Assembly (NCBI GenBank): GCA_029861865.1
Contig: JAOTYL010000010.1
Coordinates: 1-64,000 of the forward strand
Direction: 5' to 3'
DNA from: Myxococcales bacterium
Lineage (GTDB): Bacteria > Myxococcota_A > Polyangia > Polyangiales > Houyiibacteriaceae
Length of the DNA stretch: 64,000 nt
Shown in pieces: positions 29,727 through 40,324 of this stretch. The position numbers and the translations under genes were made by a program. The stretch's first letter is position 1, and each line of letters opens with the position of its first letter. The notes under the pieces are model-generated. The model was not told the origin of the DNA. It searched no databases and worked only from the letters and a program-made list of their open reading frames with translations.

Positions 29727-30825
29727 CGCGCCCGCCTTCGACCTGAAAGTCGACCCGATCGTTTTCGAGCAAGATGAACTCGGGATGCGTGGTCGTCAGG
29801 AAGACCTGCCCGCCAGCGTGGCTCAGTACCTCGAAGAACCGCCGATTGCGGCTGCGGTCCAGTTCGCTCGACACATCGTCGAGCAATAGAATCGGCACCC
29901 GACCGATCCGCTCGGTCAAGAGATCGAGCTCGGCGGTCTTCAGGGCCAACACGATCGTCCGGTGTTGACCCTGAGAGCCGTGATGACGTGCCCCGACGTC
30001 GTGAAGCCGAAGCTCGACGTCATCTCCGTGGGGACCGTCGGCCGTGAAGCCACGCTTGCAGTCCTTTTCAAACGAACTCTCGAGCGCTTGGACGATCACC
30101 TCCTCGGTGGGCTCGACCCGCGGCAAATACCGAACCCCGAGGGGAGTATCACCTGCGAAAACCTCTTCGAATGCGCGGGTAACCCTCGGCGCCAAGTCAT
30201 CGACCAATCGAGCTCGAGCCGTCCCCACGACAGCCCCTGCCTTGCTCAGAATGGCATCGTAAGCGCGTACCGAACGCCGGTTGATAGATTCCTCCTTCAA
30301 GAGTCGGTTGCGGCTCCGAAGGGCCTTCTCGTAACTTGCGAGCGTGGACCCATAGATCGGGTCGATTTGCTCGAGGATACGGTCGAGAAAAGCGCGACGC
30401 CGATCGGGCGCGCCCGCAGCAAGCACGAGGTCGCCTGGATGAAAGAGCACCATCTGTACCGTTTGATGCCAAACGCTGCTCGAACGCGGTCGCTTTTGAT
30501 CGAGCTGGAGGCGCCGGCGCTCTGATCTCCCGAGCTCGATGCGAAGTTGGTGGGGTGCAGCGCCGCCCGATAGGGTGGCGTCGAGCAGGGCGGTATCGCA
30601 ATCGAGCCCGATCAGGTCTTCGCGCTTGGCACCTCGAAAGCTCTTGAGCGCCCCGAGGTAGTGAATCGCCTCGAGCAGGTTTGATTTCCCGGCGCCGTTA
30701 TCCCCGTGAATGACGTTGAAATGAGGACCAGGCTCGAACGTCAGGGGCGCGAGATTTCGAAACCCGCGGGCACGCAGAACCACGACTCGGGTGGGCGCCT
30801 CGACCGTGCGCGAATCACCAGACAA
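29716..30825 (-). CDS. recF: DNA replication/repair protein RecF
   Basis: GDNGAGKSNLLEAIHYLG; LLLDDVSSELDRSRNRR; HGSQGQHRTIVLALK. Confidence 0.95.
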   Translation of the reverse strand: MSGDSRTVEAPTRVVVLRARGFRNLAPLTFEPGPHFNVIHGDNGAGKSNLLEAIHYLGALKSFRGAKREDLIGLDCDTALLDATLSGGAAPHQLRIELGRSERRRLQLDQKRPRSSSVWHQTVQMVLFHPGDLVLAAGAPDRRRAFLDRILEQIDPIYGSTLASYEKALRSRNRLLKEESINRRSVRAYDAILSKAGAVVGTARARLVDDLAPRVTRAFEEVFAGDTPLGVRYLPRVEPTEEVIVQALESSFEKDCKRGFTADGPHGDDVELRLHDVGARHHGSQGQHRTIVLALKTAELDLLTERIGRVPILLLDDVSSELDRSRNRRFFEVLSHAGGQVFLTTTHPEFILLENDRVDFQVEGGRVTR

Positions 30826-30834
30826 GGCCTGGTC

Positions 30835-31980
30835 CTAAATGCGCATGGGCATGATGACGCCAATGAAGTCTGAATCGTTTCCCACCGGCTTCAGCACCCC
30901 GGGATCACGCTCGCCGCTGAGCTCCAAAGCGACCTCGTCGTAGGGAAGCGCACCGAGAGCATCGAGGAGATACCTCGCGTTGAAGCCTATCCGTAAGCCC
31001 TCGCCCGCGTAGTCCACGTCGACCTCTTCGCTGCCCTCGCCGACGTCGGGATTCTGGCTCTGCAAACGCAGGGTGCCGGGCTCGATCATCAGTTGCACGC
31101 CGCCACTCTTGTCGTTGGCGACGAGGCTGATGCGCCGGAGCGCTTCGACCAGGGGCCCCCGGGCGGCGATCACCGTTCGGCTTTGCTTGCTTGGAATGAC
31201 CTTGTCGTATGGGGGAAAATGCTCGTCCGCGAGCTTGACGCTCAACGAGAGGTCGTCGCGTTGAAAGAAGGCACTGCCCCCGGCCGTTGCGATCTCGATC
31301 GTCGCCTGCGCATCGCCTTTATCCTTCGTAGCTTTTACGTCGTCGAGGAGACGCTTGAGCTCAGATATGCCTCTGTGCGGGACGAGCATGCTGAAGCTCT
31401 TCATCTTGCCTTTGCTTCCTTTTTCAGGAACTTTGCGCTCGGCTTTCGATAGTCGGTGACCGTCGGTCGTGACCATCCGGACCACATTGCCATCGCACTC
31501 GAACAGAGTCCCCGCGAGATGCGGACGGGTGTCGTCGTGAGACATCGAGTACTGCGTGAGCGAGATCAGATCCGCCAGTACCGAGACGTCAAGCTCGGCC
31601 GAGTCGGCGTTGCCAGCGTTGGGCAGAGGAGGGAAATCCTCGCCGGGCATTGCGGGAATTCGATAGCGTACCTTTCCGCAACTCAGCTCGACTGCGTGAC
31701 TGTCGCTCAGCTTCCAGCTGACTTTCCCATCAGGGAGATTCTTGACGATGTCGAATAGGGTCCGAGCTGACACAGCGATCGTGCCGCCGTCCTTGATCTT
31801 TGCGGGAACGACTGCGGTGACCCCGAGATAGAGGTCCGTCGCAGAAAGCCGGAGGATGTCCTTTCCTTCTGTCGACAGCAACACGTTCGAAAGGATGTGC
31901 ATCGAGCTTTTGCGATCCGCGACACCGTGTGTGCGTGCGAGACCACGGAGGAACTGTTGCTTCTCGATCGTAAGCTCCAT
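30835..31980 (-). CDS. dnaN: DNA polymerase III subunit beta
   Basis: MELTIEKQQFLRGL..., C-terminal VGNDSDFIGVIMPMRI. Confidence 0.96.
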   Translation of the reverse strand: MELTIEKQQFLRGLARTHGVADRKSSMHILSNVLLSTEGKDILRLSATDLYLGVTAVVPAKIKDGGTIAVSARTLFDIVKNLPDGKVSWKLSDSHAVELSCGKVRYRIPAMPGEDFPPLPNAGNADSAELDVSVLADLISLTQYSMSHDDTRPHLAGTLFECDGNVVRMVTTDGHRLSKAERKVPEKGSKGKMKSFSMLVPHRGISELKRLLDDVKATKDKGDAQATIEIATAGGSAFFQRDDLSLSVKLADEHFPPYDKVIPSKQSRTVIAARGPLVEALRRISLVANDKSGGVQLMIEPGTLRLQSQNPDVGEGSEEVDVDYAGEGLRIGFNARYLLDALGALPYDEVALELSGERDPGVLKPVGNDSDFIGVIMPMRI

Positions 31981-32323
31981 GTCGGGTTACTCCATGACTC
32001 CCATGAAAGGCGGTGTTTGCTTATCCACTGCTTAGGATCCTGAATTTTAAGATCTAGTCGTCGTCTTAACAGCTGTGAATTGTGAATGAATCAATGTAAC
32101 CAACCGGAAGAACTAACCTTTGAGCAAACTCTGGTGCCTTGAGTGATCGTGCTTCAAGTGGGGATTGATCGAACCCCCCTCTTTCACAGGCGTGTTCCCC
32201 AGCTTGATCGCACTTCACACACAGGGGCGGGTATACACCAAAAGTGCGGGGAAGGCCCGGCCTGCTCGGTACAGCAAGACCCGCATGGCAGGTCTCCTGA
32301 AAACCGTGCTGAAGAGCTGCGGC

Positions 32324-33676
32324 TCAGATGCCTAGTTTGCGTTCGATCGCACCTACGGCGCTCAAGACACGCTCGTCTTGGTCTTCGATCAAACCGCCGA
32401 TCTTGCGTACGGCGCTGATTACCGTGGTGTGGTCCTTGCCTCCGAAGCGCTCGCCGAGCTCAGGATAGCTGGTGCCCAGACGCTGACGGCAAATATACAT
32501 CGCCACCATCCTAGGAAAGCTGATGGCGCGATGCCGTCGACGGGACTTCAAATCGGTTAGGCGGACGCCAAAATAACCACATGCAATCCGCTGGATGTCC
32601 TCAACGGTGGTTGCCGTGTCCTGGTTTGGAATCACCTGACGCATCGTTTCCTTGGCGAGCTCGAGCCCCATCGGCTGACCCAAGAGCTCGGCTTTGACGG
32701 CAACTCGGAGGAGCGTTCCCTCGAGCTCGCGCACATTGCTTCGGACCATCTGCGCCAGGAAGAGCGCCACCTCGCTCACGAGCGCGATCCCTTCGCCCTC
32801 CGCCTTCTTTTGCAAGATCGCGATCCGAGTATCGAGCTCGGGGACCTGCACATCGGCGACCATCCCCGACTGGAAGCGACTGATCAGACGCTCCTGCATC
32901 TCCGAAATCTGCTGGGGGTAGACGTCCGAGGTGACGACGATCTGTTTGTCCGAGTGATAGAGGGCGTTGAAGGTATGAAAGAACTCCTCTTGAGTTTGCT
33001 CACGCCCAGCGAGGAACTGGATGTCATCCATCAAAAGGACGTCGCACTGCGAGCGATAACGGTCTCGAAACGCACTGATCTCGTGATTTTGCAGTGACCA
33101 AATGAACTCGTTGGTGAAGCGCTCCGCCGACACATAACGGATGCGTGCGCGGGGATTGCGCTGGATGATCGTATGGCCGATCGCGTTGACCAGGTGGGTC
33201 TTACCGAGCCCAACCCCCCCGTAGATGAAGAGCGGATTGTAGCGACGACCGGGATCGGAGCCGACTGCCACGCTTGCAGCGTGTGCGAGCTGATTGGCGG
33301 GCCCGACCACGAAATTCTTGAAGCGGTATTTTGGATTGAGGTCTGCAAAGACCGACGGTGCGCGAGGGGTAGCCCTCGGCGTCGGGCGCTTGGTCGACTC
33401 GCGCGCGGCTTGCGCTTTTTCGCGAAGGGTTTCGTCGAGCTCCCAACGGACTTTCTTCGGTACGTTCGAGTCACCCGCTTCGCGATCGAGGGTGTCGAAG
33501 ATCAGATCGAGGTAGTGCGCCGATATCCAGTCCGCGAAGAACTGGTTCGGGATGCGTAAAACGATGGAATCCGGCTCGACCCCGCCAAACTGAACAGGTT
33601 GTAGCCAGGTTTCGAAATTTTCCGATGAGAGGTGCGACTTGAGACTGCCAAGTGTCCGTTCCCACAATTGTTCCAT
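32324..33676 (-). CDS. dnaA: Chromosomal replication initiator DnaA
   Basis: NPLFIYGGVGLGKTHLVNAIGH; LLMDDIQFLAGREQTQEEFFHTFN; FGGKDHTTVISAVRKI. Start MEQLWERTL at 33676. Confidence 0.98.
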   Translation of the reverse strand: MEQLWERTLGSLKSHLSSENFETWLQPVQFGGVEPDSIVLRIPNQFFADWISAHYLDLIFDTLDREAGDSNVPKKVRWELDETLREKAQAARESTKRPTPRATPRAPSVFADLNPKYRFKNFVVGPANQLAHAASVAVGSDPGRRYNPLFIYGGVGLGKTHLVNAIGHTIIQRNPRARIRYVSAERFTNEFIWSLQNHEISAFRDRYRSQCDVLLMDDIQFLAGREQTQEEFFHTFNALYHSDKQIVVTSDVYPQQISEMQERLISRFQSGMVADVQVPELDTRIAILQKKAEGEGIALVSEVALFLAQMVRSNVRELEGTLLRVAVKAELLGQPMGLELAKETMRQVIPNQDTATTVEDIQRIACGYFGVRLTDLKSRRRHRAISFPRMVAMYICRQRLGTSYPELGERFGGKDHTTVISAVRKIGGLIEDQDERVLSAVGAIERKLGI

Positions 33677-33849
33677 CGTCGCCTTACCCCCGAAAACCAC
33701 GCACATCGACGTCGTCGTCCCCAAGTCGTCCACACGTTGCTCGGGGCGAGTTACCGTTCACCTTTTACCATCCGCCGACTTCGGTTGGCGCTCCTCCAGT
33801 GAAGGGCCGCGAAGCTAGCAGTCTGTTTCGAGCGCGTCTACGGTGATCC

Positions 33850-34060
33850 TACAACAAAGTTCTAAACACTTGGGATCGCGAAAGATTACAATGCTGTTTT
33901 TTTGACACCAACGCGCAGTGTGTCACGACCAGTTGCTTTGCTGTTGACAAGCTGTTGCAATCACTTCGAATTACGATTTGTTATCGTTCGCGCAACATCG
34001 GTGTCTAACCCGCTCGTCGTTCATCCACAGCGTGTTGATTTTTTACCGCGTGACGATCAT
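33850..34060. other. Putative oriC-associated AT-rich intergenic region upstream of dnaA
   Basis: AT-richer than surroundings, non-coding, upstream of dnaA in a dnaA-dnaN-recF order; DnaA-box-like TCATCCACA at 34022-34030. A TTATCCACT lies in the dnaA-dnaN spacer at 32021-32029. Confidence 0.5.
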
Positions 34061-34220
34061 GCGTGATCGGTAGTGTGCGCGTGAGGGCTCCACAATTTGT
34101 CCCCCGAGATCCCACCAAGTGATGTCGTCCCCTTTGGTGCCCGAGGGTTAAGCCTGCGGCGCGGGGCAGACAATTTGGATGGGTGATCCAAGGCTGCTAG
34201 CTTCGCCCAGGGCACGAACC

Positions 34221-35159
34221 ATGTGGGAAATACGAGCTTTTCGGGCGGCCGCAACCGTCGGTCTTCTGGCCACGATCTGCGTGCCCGTTCCCGTGCTTGC
34301 CCAAACCGCCGCGCCCAGCGGAGTAGCAGAGCCGGCGAACCCTCGGTTGCCGCCGGAAGACAATTTTGAGACGGCGTACACCTTGGGCATGGGTGCGGGT
34401 TCCCGTGCAGGAGCCACGGGCACCTCGGCGCTCGCGTACAACGCATCGAACATGGCCGCAGTCGCTGCCTATCACGTCGAAGCGTTCTCGCAGATCATAC
34501 CTGGCGGGGGTGACACCTACTGGACCATCGGAAGCGCGATCACCGACTCCACGACCGCCAAGAAGCTCGCACTAGGTACCAGCTTTCGAGGAATCTTCAG
34601 CGGAAGCGAACGTCGGTACAAGGGCTGGGATTGGCGTACGAGTGTCGGCATTCAAGCGATCCAACAGCTCGGCGTCGGTCTCAGCGTTCGCTGGGGCCGT
34701 ATGGATGCCGAGTCGATTGACGGCCAGCCCCTCGCACCGACGTTCAATCGGGTCACCCTCGATGCGTCGATCACGATCACGCCAATGCCTTGGCTCAAGC
34801 TGGCCGGCCTTGGATACAATCTCATCAAGACCCGCTCGTCGCTCGCGCCGCAGATGGCGGGTGGGAGCGTGAGCGTTGCGCCGATCGACAGCCTCACTAT
34901 CGGTGGAGACATCTTGGTCGATCTCTCGACCTTCCAGAAAAACGAGCTCTTGGCAGGCGCAGGGCTCCAGTTCATCGCCGGGGAAATGGTACCGCTCCGA
35001 ATCGGTTATCGGCGCGATGGTGGGCGCAATCTCAATCAGATCACGGCCAGTGCAGGTTTCAACAAGGGCAAGTTTGGCATCGAAGCGGCTCTTCGGCAGA
35101 CCGTCGGGTCGCAAAAAGAGAGTTACATCCTGATCATGACCCGCTTCGTGGTGAAGTAG
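34221..35159 (+). CDS. Outer-membrane beta-barrel-like hypothetical protein
   Basis: Signal peptide MWEIRAFRAAATVGLLATICVPVPVLAQ; repeated amphipathic strands; ends in an aromatic/hydrophobic strand. Confidence 0.6.
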   Translation: MWEIRAFRAAATVGLLATICVPVPVLAQTAAPSGVAEPANPRLPPEDNFETAYTLGMGAGSRAGATGTSALAYNASNMAAVAAYHVEAFSQIIPGGGDTYWTIGSAITDSTTAKKLALGTSFRGIFSGSERRYKGWDWRTSVGIQAIQQLGVGLSVRWGRMDAESIDGQPLAPTFNRVTLDASITITPMPWLKLAGLGYNLIKTRSSLAPQMAGGSVSVAPIDSLTIGGDILVDLSTFQKNELLAGAGLQFIAGEMVPLRIGYRRDGGRNLNQITASAGFNKGKFGIEAALRQTVGSQKESYILIMTRFVVK

Positions 35160-35161
35160 CG

Positions 35162-35953
35162 TTACTTCGCGCGGGTGAGCCCCAAATGCACCAGCCCCGG
35201 GAGGTGCCGGCCGACGAAAGCACCGACCTTGCCGTGGCCGGTGAACGTGTACTCCCGCTTTCGAGCGGCAATGGCGTCGATCATCGCTTTGGCAGCACGA
35301 TCGGCGGGCCACATGAGCCTTTGTGGTCGCTTATCTTCGCGGCTCGCGTCAAACACACCGCGGTTATCGACCTGCGCGATCTCGCTTTCGATGAAGCCCG
35401 GGTGAATCGTCGTGCACGTCACCCCCGTCCCGTGCAACTCGACGGCCAGTGTCTGACCGATCGCACGGACCGCATATTTTGAAGCGGAGTACGCTCCCAC
35501 TCCAGGCGTCGGGAGCATGCTAGACACGCTTCCGACCAGCACCAAACGACCTGCGTGCTCCATGAGGTGTGGGATCGAATATCGTGCTGTCATTGCGAGG
35601 CCGATCACATTGACGTCGAGCTGTCGGCGCCAGTCTTCGGCCGACAACTTCGCGATCTTGCCCGCCACCGAAAAGCCCGCATTGGCCACCGCGACATCGA
35701 GCCGGCCGAGAGTGTCGACCACCTGTTGCACCGTGCGCTCTATCGATGCCTCGTCGGCCACGTCGCAAGGGACCGCCAGCGCTTTTCCGCCGTTGCCTGC
35801 GATCTCGGTGGCGACGAGCTCGAGTCGTTCTTGGCGCCGCCCCGAGACTGCGACCGTGGCGCCTTCTTCTGCGAATGCGAGGGCCAGGGCACGTCCGATA
35901 CCGCTCCCTCCCCCAGTGATCCATACGACCTGGTTCTCGAATCGTTTCGCCAT
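35162..35953 (-). CDS. SDR family NAD(P)-dependent oxidoreductase
   Basis: VVWITGGGSGIGRALALAFAEEGA; YSASKYAVRAIG. Confidence 0.94.
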   Translation of the reverse strand: MAKRFENQVVWITGGGSGIGRALALAFAEEGATVAVSGRRQERLELVATEIAGNGGKALAVPCDVADEASIERTVQQVVDTLGRLDVAVANAGFSVAGKIAKLSAEDWRRQLDVNVIGLAMTARYSIPHLMEHAGRLVLVGSVSSMLPTPGVGAYSASKYAVRAIGQTLAVELHGTGVTCTTIHPGFIESEIAQVDNRGVFDASREDKRPQRLMWPADRAAKAMIDAIAARKREYTFTGHGKVGAFVGRHLPGLVHLGLTRAK

Positions 35954-35997
35954 GCACTGCGCCTAGCAGCTTCACCGCCGATCGCCACGGGGATGGC

Positions 35998-38900
35998 TCA
36001 CTCGGCGGTCGTGTCCGCAGCTTCCTCGACCGTCGCAGCTCCGGGGTCGGTGACCCAGCGTTTGATGGGCGCAAACAAGTCCGAAGCGCGACCTGCAAGA
36101 TCGACATCCAGGCGATAGAGGCACGGCACCACCAATAGGGTGAGCACCGTCGAGAAGGTCAGGCCCCAGACGATCACCTGGGCCATGGGCGCGAGGTGAG
36201 CCAAGCTCTCACTCGCCAGCGAGAGCGGGAGAAGGCCGGCGATCGTCGTCACACTAGTCAAGAAGATCGGCCGCAACCGCAACCGCCCCGCCTCGACGAT
36301 CGCTTCGTCCAGCGCCATCCCGCGTTGGCGCCGTTTGTTGATGAAGTCGACCAGCACGAGGGAGTCGTTCACGACGATCCCGGTCAGGCCGACGACCCCT
36401 ACGAGGGCGATCAGGCCTACCGGCTTTGCCGTCAACAGGAACCCGGCGCCCACCCCGATGAACGACAACGGGATGGCAGCCATCACGACCAGAGGCTGAG
36501 AAAAGCTCTGAAACTGCGTGGCCAGGATCGTGTAAATGAGAAGCATGGCGATCACGAACGCTTGGAACAGCGACTCGACCGACTCCTGAGTCTCTTCCCA
36601 CTGGCCCCCATACTCGAAGCGGATGTCGGGGTTCGCGGCTTCGAGGGGTGCGAGCTTTTCCCTCAAAACGGAGTTGACCTCGCCACTGTTGGTGATCTCT
36701 TCATCGATGTTTGAGAGCACTGAGACCATACGCTTCTGTTGATAGCGCTGAATCTCGCCGGGGCCGCGCCCATGCGTGACGTCGGCGATCTCGCGAATCG
36801 CCACCTCGTCGCCCGTCGGAGTGATAAGCCGAAGTGACGCGATTCGCGCAGGGTCGCGCTGGATGTCTTCCGCGAGCTGGACCACGATGTCGATCTCGTC
36901 GTCCCCATCGCGAAGGGTTGCCGCCGGCGTTGCGCCAAACGCGCTCCGAAGCCAAGCCGAGACCGCTTGCGGAGTAAGGCCATTCAGAGCAGCACGCTCT
37001 TCGTCGACTTTGATTTGCAGCTCTTGCTTGCCGAGCTCGTAGTCGTGGTTCGCATTCCTCGTGCCTGGGGTTTTCCTGACCTCTGCGAGGACCTGCTCCG
37101 CGAGCTCGACGAGCCGTTCCTGGTCGTTCCCCCGCACTCGGACGGCGACCGGCGCACCGCGCGGTGGTCCAGGACGCACCTCGACGACTTCTAGTCGCGC
37201 CGGCCCGACGACGTCGTCGTAGAGGCCGCTGACTTGGGTAACGAGGTCGCGACCTCCATGAAAGCTGCTTCGTTGGGCTGCGGGAACGACGAAGACCGTG
37301 ACCATTCCCATGTGGTCGCCCGTGTCGATCCCCATGTCGGTCCGTGCCATCCCGCGAACCGCGAGCGTCGCCTCGATGTCAGTGTTTTCGAGTGCGAGGA
37401 TGCGGTCTTCGAGCTTGGCGAGGAGCTTCTCGGTTTCCTCTTTCGAGGCATCGGTTGGCATGCGGACGCGCACATCGAACATGTCCACATCCCCCTCGTT
37501 GAACAAAATGACGTCTTTGGCTGAGAATGCTGCCGCGACGAGGACTCCGCACAAAGCGTACGAGCCGAATACAACGGTCGCGCGATGCTGGAGCGACCAT
37601 CGCAGAATCCGTTCGTACCCCACCGCGAGCCGACGCTTGGCTCGTTGGAGGCGGGTCTCCGGGGGCGACGACTCCTTAACCTGCGTCCCGAGCTGGCCGA
37701 AATCCGCCATGTGACTCGGCAGGATGAACATCGCCTCGATCAGCGACGCGGCCAGCGCGGCCACGACTACTTTTGGGATGATCGCGAAGAACTGACCGAG
37801 GACGCCCTCCATCAATAGAAGAGGCAGAAACGCAGCCCAGCTGGTGAGCGTCGAGGACACCACCGGCCAAAAAACCTCCTCGGTGCCCACGACGGCTGCG
37901 CGGCGACGCGGCATCCCCTCCTCCATGTGCCGGTAGATGTTTTCGATGATGATGATCGCGTCGTCGACGACGACACCCAAGCAGAGGATCAATGCGACGA
38001 GCGACATCATGTTGATGGTGATGCCCATCATGTCCATCGCGACGATCGCTCCGGCCAACGCAACCGGGAGGCCCACGGCGGCCATCGTTGCGTTTCGTGC
38101 GCCTACTGCCACCCAGAGCAGGAGCAACACCAACAACAAGCCGGCGGCTGCATTCGCATACAGGGTGTCGAGCGAGCGTTCGACCTCATGTGAGGCATCC
38201 CCGAACGTGTCGATGCTCACACCCGGGGGCAGCGTCTTGCGGAAATCGTCGACGAGCGCATGCACGCTTTCGCTGATCTGAATGCTGTCGGATTGCTCCT
38301 CTTTTCGGACCGTGAGCACGATGGCGGGCTCGCCGTTGACGCGCCCGCTGTACTTTCCCGGCGCAAAAGCATCTTTGACTTCTGCCACGTCACCGACGCG
38401 AACAGAGCCTCCCATCGCGTCGGGACGGATGACCACTCCGGCAAGCTCGACGACATTGTCGACGCGGGTCATGCCGCGGACGAGGCGGGTGTCCCCATCG
38501 CCTTTGGTCGTCCCTGCGGGGACGTTTGCCGCGCGAAGTCGTAGGGCTTCGGTCACCGAGGTGAGCGAAAGGTGGTGGGCGGCGAGCCGGTCGGGGTCTA
38601 CATCCACGCGTAGTTCCCGGTCACGAATGCCGTTTCGCCAAATCCCTGAAACCCCGTCGAGACGCTCGATCCGTTCAGCCAAGTCCTTCCCGACCTGTCG
38701 GAGCACGGCCTCGGCCACCTCCCCGCGCACGGCCACTGCAATGGTTGGGAAGTCGACCTTGAACTCTCGAACGATCGGGCGTTCGGCTTCGACGGGGAGG
38801 TCGTCGATTCGATTGACCTCGTTCGAGATCTCCATCATAGCGCCGGTCATGTCTTCGACGTCTGCCTTGAACTTGAAGCTCACATACGAGACACCTTCTT

Positions 38901-39153
38901 TGGAGGTCGCCCAGATCTCCTCGACGTCGTCGACGCTAGCGACCGCGTTCTCCACCGGAATGGCGACCAACTGCTCGATCTCTTCGGGCGAAGCCCCCAC
39001 GTAGACCGTCGTGACGTTGCCCCAGCCCGTGGGCATCGTCGGCAGCGACTCCCGATGCATGTCACTCAACACGAGGGCGCCGACCAGTACCATCGAGATC
39101 GCCACCAAATTGACGAGCACCGGTTGGCGCACTGCGAAGCTCGGGATGCTCAT
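35998..39153 (-). CDS. RND efflux transporter permease (AcrB/HAE1 family)
   Basis: About 1050 aa; GVVVDDAIIIIENIYRHMEEG; multiple TMs. Confidence 0.95.
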   Translation of the reverse strand: MSIPSFAVRQPVLVNLVAISMVLVGALVLSDMHRESLPTMPTGWGNVTTVYVGASPEEIEQLVAIPVENAVASVDDVEEIWATSKEGVSYVSFKFKADVEDMTGAMMEISNEVNRIDDLPVEAERPIVREFKVDFPTIAVAVRGEVAEAVLRQVGKDLAERIERLDGVSGIWRNGIRDRELRVDVDPDRLAAHHLSLTSVTEALRLRAANVPAGTTKGDGDTRLVRGMTRVDNVVELAGVVIRPDAMGGSVRVGDVAEVKDAFAPGKYSGRVNGEPAIVLTVRKEEQSDSIQISESVHALVDDFRKTLPPGVSIDTFGDASHEVERSLDTLYANAAAGLLLVLLLLWVAVGARNATMAAVGLPVALAGAIVAMDMMGITINMMSLVALILCLGVVVDDAIIIIENIYRHMEEGMPRRRAAVVGTEEVFWPVVSSTLTSWAAFLPLLLMEGVLGQFFAIIPKVVVAALAASLIEAMFILPSHMADFGQLGTQVKESSPPETRLQRAKRRLAVGYERILRWSLQHRATVVFGSYALCGVLVAAAFSAKDVILFNEGDVDMFDVRVRMPTDASKEETEKLLAKLEDRILALENTDIEATLAVRGMARTDMGIDTGDHMGMVTVFVVPAAQRSSFHGGRDLVTQVSGLYDDVVGPARLEVVEVRPGPPRGAPVAVRVRGNDQERLVELAEQVLAEVRKTPGTRNANHDYELGKQELQIKVDEERAALNGLTPQAVSAWLRSAFGATPAATLRDGDDEIDIVVQLAEDIQRDPARIASLRLITPTGDEVAIREIADVTHGRGPGEIQRYQQKRMVSVLSNIDEEITNSGEVNSVLREKLAPLEAANPDIRFEYGGQWEETQESVESLFQAFVIAMLLIYTILATQFQSFSQPLVVMAAIPLSFIGVGAGFLLTAKPVGLIALVGVVGLTGIVVNDSLVLVDFINKRRQRGMALDEAIVEAGRLRLRPIFLTSVTTIAGLLPLSLASESLAHLAPMAQVIVWGLTFSTVLTLLVVPCLYRLDVDLAGRASDLFAPIKRWVTDPGAATVEEAADTTAE

Positions 39154-40259
39154 GGCTCCTCGGCTTGCTCAGCGCTCGATGCGGTCGCGGCTTCCAGCGG
39201 GACTACGAGCACTTTCGAGGCATCCACCACGCGCGCGACACCTTTGGTAACGACCGTCTCACCGACGTTCAGGCCTGCTTCTATCTCGGCAAATCCGCCC
39301 CGCCCCGCCCCGATCGATACCGTTCGCCGATGGGCGATTCCATCCTCGATGACATACACGTGCTGGCGGCCGAAACGCTCGAACACCCCTTCGAGCGGCA
39401 CGCGCAGGACGAGCTTCGGGTCTCCGGTTTCGACGGTGAAACGGGCGACCAGCCCCGGGCGAAGCCGAGTGGTCGGGTCATCGATTTCGATCTCGACCGG
39501 AAGCCGCCTCGTCCGCGGGTTGATCACCTCGCCGACGCGCACCACCCGGCCCCTGAATGTCTCTCCTGGACGGGCGAAAACCGACACCTCGACTTTGGAG
39601 CCGACCGTCACGTCCAGCGCCTCGCGAGGATCTAGCAGCACGCGTGCCTTGAGCAGGCTGGTGTCGGCCAAGGTCAAGAGCGGGCTTCCGGGAGCCACCC
39701 ATTCGCCGATTTCGATCGCGCGTTCTACGACCGTTCCCTCGAACGGAGCGCGCACGACCGCCTCGGTCAGGCCTCGCCGAGCGAGCCTGGCTTCGGCCCG
39801 AGCCGCGTCGCGTGCCGCTGACGCCATGCGCACCGCATCGCGGGCGTCATCGAGCCGTTGTTCTGGCAGGCCTCCCGTTTGCACGAGCCGTTCGGTTCGG
39901 TCGCGCTCTCGCTCTGCTTGATGGAGCCTCGCATCGCTTTGCGCCACCGCGGCTTGGGCGGCTTGGACTGCCGACGCCGGGCGGCCGACGTCGAGCCGCA
40001 GCAACACCTCGCCCACGTCGACCCGATCACCGGCTTCGACATAAACCGCCACGACGCGGCCAGAAGTCTCCGATCGGATGTCGGATTGTCGGTTGGCGAG
40101 CACCTCCGCGGTCGAGGTCGATGTGGGCGTCATCGGCTCGGGTTCGAGGGTCTTCGCATGAACCGGTGGCGGCGGAGGCTCAGACGCGGCGGGTGCTTCG
40201 GCCGCGCAGCCCGCACCGAGCGCGAACGCAAGCGTCAAATGCCAGCCGAATTGCATCAT
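39150..40259 (-). CDS. RND efflux periplasmic adaptor (membrane fusion protein)
   Basis: Lipobox-like LGAGCAAE; RSETSGRVVAVYVEAGDRVDVGEVLLRLD; coiled coil; ATGA overlap with permease. Confidence 0.93.
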   Translation of the reverse strand: MMQFGWHLTLAFALGAGCAAEAPAASEPPPPPVHAKTLEPEPMTPTSTSTAEVLANRQSDIRSETSGRVVAVYVEAGDRVDVGEVLLRLDVGRPASAVQAAQAAVAQSDARLHQAERERDRTERLVQTGGLPEQRLDDARDAVRMASAARDAARAEARLARRGLTEAVVRAPFEGTVVERAIEIGEWVAPGSPLLTLADTSLLKARVLLDPREALDVTVGSKVEVSVFARPGETFRGRVVRVGEVINPRTRRLPVEIEIDDPTTRLRPGLVARFTVETGDPKLVLRVPLEGVFERFGRQHVYVIEDGIAHRRTVSIGAGRGGFAEIEAGLNVGETVVTKGVARVVDASKVLVVPLEAATASSAEQAEEP

Positions 40260-40324
40260 CCGCGACACCCCGTAACCCTGTGTGTGGATCCTCGCGTCGG
40301 CAAGACGAAAAATCGACAGCCGCG

